NCBI GenBank assembly: GCA_943842425.1
Contig: CALTBR010000001.1
Coordinates: forward strand, 583,929 to 647,928
Origin: UBA974 sp002292405
GTDB taxonomy: Bacteria > Bacteroidota > Bacteroidia > Flavobacteriales_D > Sanyastnellaceae
Direction: 5' to 3'
Length of the DNA: 64,000 nucleotides
The position numbers and the translations under genes are program-made. The notes beneath the pieces were generated by a model. That model ran no database searches. It was given only the letters and a program-made list of their open reading frames with translations, and was not told the origin of the DNA. This document shows positions 60,084 through 64,000 of this stretch, in pieces. Each line of letters starts with the position of its first letter. Position 1 is the first letter of the stretch.

Positions 60084-60665
60084 ATGAGATATTTAGTTAC
60101 ACTTTTATTCGCTGCTTTAAGCTTCAACGCTGTTGGGCAAGGAATTCCGCAATTGCCATATAATCCAGATGCTACTGAAGACGGATTTATAGGTAGCCCT
60201 GATTTGCTAGAGTTATTATCTCTATATGGGGAAGAGTTTAGCTCAGCAATATTATCTGAAGACCAAGAAAGTGCTATTGTCTATATGGGAGATTTGGCTC
60301 ACCCACTTTGTAACCTGGCTTGTGATAACCTTCCTGGATTTTGGCACATGTCAACTATGGATGACTTGGGGTTAGTTTGGAATGAAGTCGCTAATGAAAC
60401 TATATGGGTTTTGGCCGAGCATAAATCTAATGACCCTTTGGCATATATATATGATCAGATGTATTATTCAACTAATCAAGCAGGCCAGCTATTTGGCTGT
60501 TATTGTGCTACCCATGAATTGCCGAAGGTGGAGTATAAAATTGTGATAGATAATTATGACTTTAATTTAACGGAATTTGCCTCTCAAGGTTGGAAATTAC
60601 TGAATTTAGGCTACATGGACAACAATAATCGGATTACAGGAGTCATGTGGCGTTGGGCTGAATAA
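60084..60665 (+). CDS. Exported protein with N-terminal dockerin-like motif
   Basis: A 193-residue protein with signal peptide MRYLVTLLFAALSFNAVGQ, then YNPDATEDGFIGSPDLLELLSLYGEEF (about 26-52), a calcium-type motif like those at the C-termini of other proteins here but placed at the N-terminus. The remaining part (LAHPLCNLACDNLPGFWHMS, YIYDQMYYSTNQAG) is unrecognised and has four Cys. It shares its leader and signal peptide with the upstream genes. Confidence 0.72.
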   Translation: MRYLVTLLFAALSFNAVGQGIPQLPYNPDATEDGFIGSPDLLELLSLYGEEFSSAILSEDQESAIVYMGDLAHPLCNLACDNLPGFWHMSTMDDLGLVWNEVANETIWVLAEHKSNDPLAYIYDQMYYSTNQAGQLFGCYCATHELPKVEYKIVIDNYDFNLTEFASQGWKLLNLGYMDNNNRITGVMWRWAE

Positions 60666-60673
60666 ACACAACA

Positions 60674-62402
60674 ATGAAAAACTTCTTTACACTCACACTA
60701 TGTTTCTTGACGCTGTCTCTCACAGCTCAAGAGACCACTTACATACCCGTATAACCCAGATGCTAACGGAGATACATTCGTTGGTGTATCTGACGTGCTA
60801 GAAGGCATCTGCTACGTATGACAACTTCTTCTTCCCAGAAGAGATTATGGTTGGGGATACTACGCTATCTAACTGGATACAGATACTTAATCAGACACTA
60901 GCAAATCAGCAAGCTGTTATAGATAGCTTACAAGCTAGTCTAGACGTCTCAAGACACTCAGTTAGACTCTACAATGATCGCAGATATGATTGCTGCAGCT
61001 GGTGGGTTAGGAGGCGGTGGTGGGTGTGATTTTATGCTTTCCCTCAAGGGATTAATGGTCAGAGTTATCATTCATAATTTACCAGTGCTGTTTCCTATAC
61101 TGTTCCTGCTGGGAAGAATTCATTTGTAACATCACTCTATTTCTAGGAGATAATGCGTGCATCTCACTTAATTCAATAGATTTACTTCATGGATCAAATA
61201 ATGGAAGTTCATCTTAATCCCAGGAGTAATCAACATCACATTATATTTACCATTTGAATGTCTGATTCTGGTGAAGGTGTTCGATCAGGCCCTAACTTCA
61301 CGTCCTTCTTTCAAGGTAGTTTAACTGGTAGAGTTGCTATTGTACCTCATATCACCCCTTTTACTGTTACAATTGATAATGGGGGTCTTGTTCACTGTGC
61401 CTTCTGGAAAAAAACTCGTTATTAGATCCCTTTACATTGGGATGCGTGGAGCCCCAGTTGATATCTCATCAAATGGCATTTTCAGAGGATTGTGATCAAG
61501 GTTTTAGAAATCTTAACGGTCACTTCGACAGTAGTATGTAATTTCTCATACAAATCTATTGGTTATAACAGCTGCAGGGATATTCTATTGGAACAGCAGT
61601 TGGGACGATCTAATTCGTGCATTTCAACGGCTACTTAGTAGACGAAGACTACTTCGCTGATTGCGGTGGTGGTGGAAGTAGTGGAGGTGGCTTGTTAAAC
61701 ACAGAATTTGGTGATACTGAACATCATAGTTTTTTTGAGTTAGACTGGCAACAACAGACAAATTCATCTGGATATTTTATACCGTTGCAATTCGAGAGTG
61801 ATGGAATATTTAGAATAAGTGGAGGCAATGCGGGTTTTAAATATATTTTAGTGCCTGATTCCGTTTCTGAAGATCAATTTTTTAATGAAACTCTGGCTGA
61901 AGCAAATTTTTTTGACACCTTTTGGGAAGGGGGTAACCCAGAATTTACAATGCCATTAAATTCAGACGAACAGCTTGTTCTTTATGGAGGTACTGGAGTT
62001 GTTGAAGAAGGCACAACTTCTGGTAGCATGAGTTTGTTTTGGACACCTCTAGAGACTCAAATTAATGAAGGTGGTGATGGAAGTAGTGAGGGAGAAGATG
62101 ATGATGTAACCGTTGAGTTTGATGCTGGATACATATCAAATGAAGATACAGTATTTGTTCCTGAATCTGCAGATAGAGTTTACTTGTCAATTGGCGGTGG
62201 TAATGGACATCTTGCGTTGCCTAATGATAACTCATACAAAAGAATAGAAATAATTCAAGAAGGAACAACAGGAGGGAATATTGATATTTTTGGACAACCT
62301 TCATCGAATAGTCAATATTTAGATGTAGTCGCTGGAGATTGGCAAGGAATTGGAATTGGTATAAGAAATCGAGAGGGGTTCTGGAGGATAATTGAAAATT
62401 AA
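60674..62402 (+). pseudogene. Broken secreted protein with several frameshifts
   Basis: Starts MKNFFTLTLCFLTLSLTAQETTY, then shifts frame and reads YPYNPDANGDTFVGVSDVLEG. It shifts again to TYDNFFFPEEIMVGDTTLSNWI with a helical NQQAVIDSLQ stretch, and again to MIAADMIAAAGG-like and GGGGGCDFM. Pieces of protein-like sequence (VPSGKKLVIRSLYIG near 61400) follow in changing frames. From about 61617 the last 261 codons are open: FNGYLVDEDYFADCGGGG and two beta-rich units ending IGIRNREGFWRIIEN. The order resembles exported proteins common in marine Bacteroidota. At least four frame changes argue for real decay. Confidence 0.68.
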
Positions 62403-62419
62403 ATTCCAGTCAAATCCTC

Positions 62420-62467
62420 TTCCACATCTATTATGATGGTTCAGTAGAGAAGAAGTTTATTTTTGAG
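62420..62467 (+). pseudogene. Orphan copy of the IYDDGS..EKKF secretion tail
   Basis: The 16 codons read FHIYYDGSVEKKFIFE, closely matching the ends of the proteins at 29794-31665 and 33508-35685. It lies 17 bases after the previous stop, with no upstream part of the tail domain. Probably the end of a deleted gene or of the preceding broken one. Confidence 0.6.
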
Positions 62468-62474
62468 TTATCTT

Positions 62475-63857
62475 TTAAAACAAATCCTTTACTCCAAACC
62501 ACTTTTCAGCTGTCTCTTGCATGATCTTTCTAGCTTCTTTTTCCTTTGATTCTGGGAGGTAAAAAGCATCATGAATAATAGTGTATCCTTCCCCCTCTAA
62601 AAGGCCTTTTAAAGCCTTCTGAAGGACCTGATGGAAGAAGAACCCTTCATACTTCTGCATGAGTATAGCAAGGTCACTAGACCTTTTCTTTTTGTTCGAT
62701 TCATCAGCAAACTGAACTAGAAAATTATATACCGATGGGTAGGTATCTCTGAGCACAGATCTAATATGTCTATCATCCCATTCAGCCTCCGTAATATCTT
62801 TTTTTGTTTTAGTGAAGTAGTTGAACAAAGTCTCTTCAATTCCCTCTTCTTTAAAATCATCTCTATCTGGATGCCTGTATCCTGATTTAATAACATAAGA
62901 ATCGGTCTTCTTTAATAACCCTAACTCTGAGTATATATCTTGGAATAAAACAGCAGACACAAAAGCTTTTATATCGTTGGTAGCATAGGAGAGTAAGTCA
63001 ATAGGCTCTTCTATATGTTTTGTGAGGTTTCCCATAAGGTTAGTTTTGTAAGAGTACTTGCATGTAAGAATTAAAGCCTTACAAAGCATTACCCACTGAG
63101 CAGACCTCATATCCACTTCTACAATCCTTTCCCCAGAAGTAGTTCTTATGAACTCCCTGTACTCTCTATTAGCGTTTACAAGCTTATTAAACACTCTAGT
63201 ATGAGATATTGAAACATGAGGTAGGTAGTCTGAATTTAAGAGGTTATCAAGGTCATTGTTTGCTTTGATTAACTGTTCTGACTGGTTGTTTGTTAAGTTC
63301 TCATCTCGGTAACAACGGGAGTGGATAGTATTACTTAAGAAGCGGTCCCCATCTTCTTTAAGATACCTCAATCTTCTTAGTGCTTCTATTTCTGGTCCTA
63401 ACCAAGGGTTTCTCTTTATTAGTCTAAGTGTAGAATCATCAAAATACTTTTTCCTCCTCTTCAACTGCCTATGATCTTTTATCATCATTCCACTTACACC
63501 ATCATGGTTTAACTCGTCTCTATATTTTTTTGTAAGAGAATATTGCTTACAGTGATGATGAGTTGTAGAGTAAGATTCTTTCCCTTGCTCATTGCTGCGG
63601 ACTTGTAGGATGTCCTCCGCTATGAGCAGATCAAGGGTTCTTCTATAGTTCTTAGTTAACACCCCTTTTAGAAACGAAGCCGTTCTATCTCTAGGAAGAT
63701 GACTACGAGGACTACCGACTCTTTTTATAACTTCATAAGCTAAGTCAGAAACTAAAAAAAAACATTTCACATCAAGCTCTCCAGATTCAAACCTAGACTT
63801 CAAAGAAGAAGGAAATAATCTGTAAATAGGTTTAAACTCTTCTATAGACTTACTCAC
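62475..63857 (-). CDS. Family-A-polymerase-like mobile-element replication protein
   Basis: A 460-residue protein. The N-terminal 120 residues suggest a winged-helix domain (LKGVLTKNYRRTLDLLIAEDIL and KQYSLTKKYRDEL). The central part has SISHTRVFNKLVNANREYREFI followed by GERIVEVDMRSAQWVML, with Asp249 in a motif like polymerase motif A (D-x-S-Q). The C-terminal part has ILMQKYEGFFFHQVLQKALKGLLEGEGYTIIHDAFYLPESK, with His429-Asp430 like motif C. This order occurs in uncharacterised proteins of Bacteroidota plasmids, phages and integrative elements. Replication or primer synthesis is inferred. It is the only mobile-element-like gene at this end. Confidence 0.6.
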   Translation of the reverse strand: MSKSIEEFKPIYRLFPSSLKSRFESGELDVKCFFLVSDLAYEVIKRVGSPRSHLPRDRTASFLKGVLTKNYRRTLDLLIAEDILQVRSNEQGKESYSTTHHHCKQYSLTKKYRDELNHDGVSGMMIKDHRQLKRRKKYFDDSTLRLIKRNPWLGPEIEALRRLRYLKEDGDRFLSNTIHSRCYRDENLTNNQSEQLIKANNDLDNLLNSDYLPHVSISHTRVFNKLVNANREYREFIRTTSGERIVEVDMRSAQWVMLCKALILTCKYSYKTNLMGNLTKHIEEPIDLLSYATNDIKAFVSAVLFQDIYSELGLLKKTDSYVIKSGYRHPDRDDFKEEGIEETLFNYFTKTKKDITEAEWDDRHIRSVLRDTYPSVYNFLVQFADESNKKKRSSDLAILMQKYEGFFFHQVLQKALKGLLEGEGYTIIHDAFYLPESKEKEARKIMQETAEKWFGVKDLF

Positions 63858-64000
63858 CTATCTAAGATAAATACTATTCTAACACCATGTATGTTTCTCC
63901 TTTAGGAGTTTCTAACCTATTCTTAACATTGATGAGTAATATTCAGAGACGGTATTATACATATATACAGGCGGTACCTTCTTCAAAAGGAAATCAAATA

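Noticed and set aside
63888..64000. Open frame from an ATG to the window edge, divergent from the polymerase-like gene
   Set aside because: Only 37 codons are visible, with no recognisable start signal or domain; it cannot be judged here.

Overview
The window comes from a member of the Bacteroidota, most likely a marine Flavobacteriales-type organism. The basis is the gene content: type IX secretion C-terminal domains (type A Por tails and a type B gliding-motility tail), a HmuY/TonB receptor haem-type locus, an exbB-x-exbD-exbD cluster, and secreted proteins built from Cys-rich GCTD..CNYDP..DGSC repeats. Several starts are preceded by the Bacteroidota -7 box TAnnTTTG and Shine-Dalgarno sequences are weak or absent. 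Where a long reading frame began far upstream, I used this box, signal peptides and gene junctions to choose the start.

Layout. 0-2.2 kb: 3' part of a large secreted repeat protein. 2.2-22.6 kb: compact housekeeping DNA: tRNA-Phe, thioesterase, GT9 glycosyltransferase, TatD, asparaginase, tRNA-Ser, a TonB-energising cluster, a 2-hydroxyacid dehydrogenase with MgtE, tadA, a glycosyltransferase, trmB, an alkyltransferase-like protein, an Fe-S block (Mrp, NifU-like, ferredoxin reductase, ferredoxin), a PHP phosphatase, a sugar operon (DegT aminotransferase, acetyltransferase, rfbB), kdtA and tRNA-Leu. 22.6-28.4 kb: a segment bracketed by a 50-bp direct repeat that starts at the 3' end of tRNA-Leu. 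It holds a dead serine-recombinase tail, a 1.5-kilo-residue repeat protein with a near-perfect 1.2-kb internal duplication, tRNA-Cys and a truncated pssA, and looks like the scar of an integrative element. 28.4-54.4 kb: mixed accessory and metabolic genes: DoxX-like proteins, secreted esterase, homocysteine methyltransferase, TlpA-like thioredoxin, PAP2, MsrB, cyclophilin, the HmuY/TonB locus, a kinase-nucleotidyltransferase fusion, and a secreted polyester-hydrolase-like enzyme. 54.4-62.5 kb: secreted proteins, four preceded by copies of one structured leader sequence, then a heavily frameshifted relative. 62.5-64 kb: a protein resembling mobile-element replication proteins with a family-A-polymerase-like palm.

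The themes are envelope biogenesis and secretion. ExbB/ExbD would energise the TonB receptor. The Fe-S block and the sugar operon are self-contained pathways. The right half is dominated by secreted repeat proteins whose parts (leader, signal peptide, Cys-rich repeats, dockerin-like calcium motif, sorting tail) recur in different combinations. Several of these genes are visibly broken or recently duplicated. All family assignments are from reading the sequence; no database search was run.
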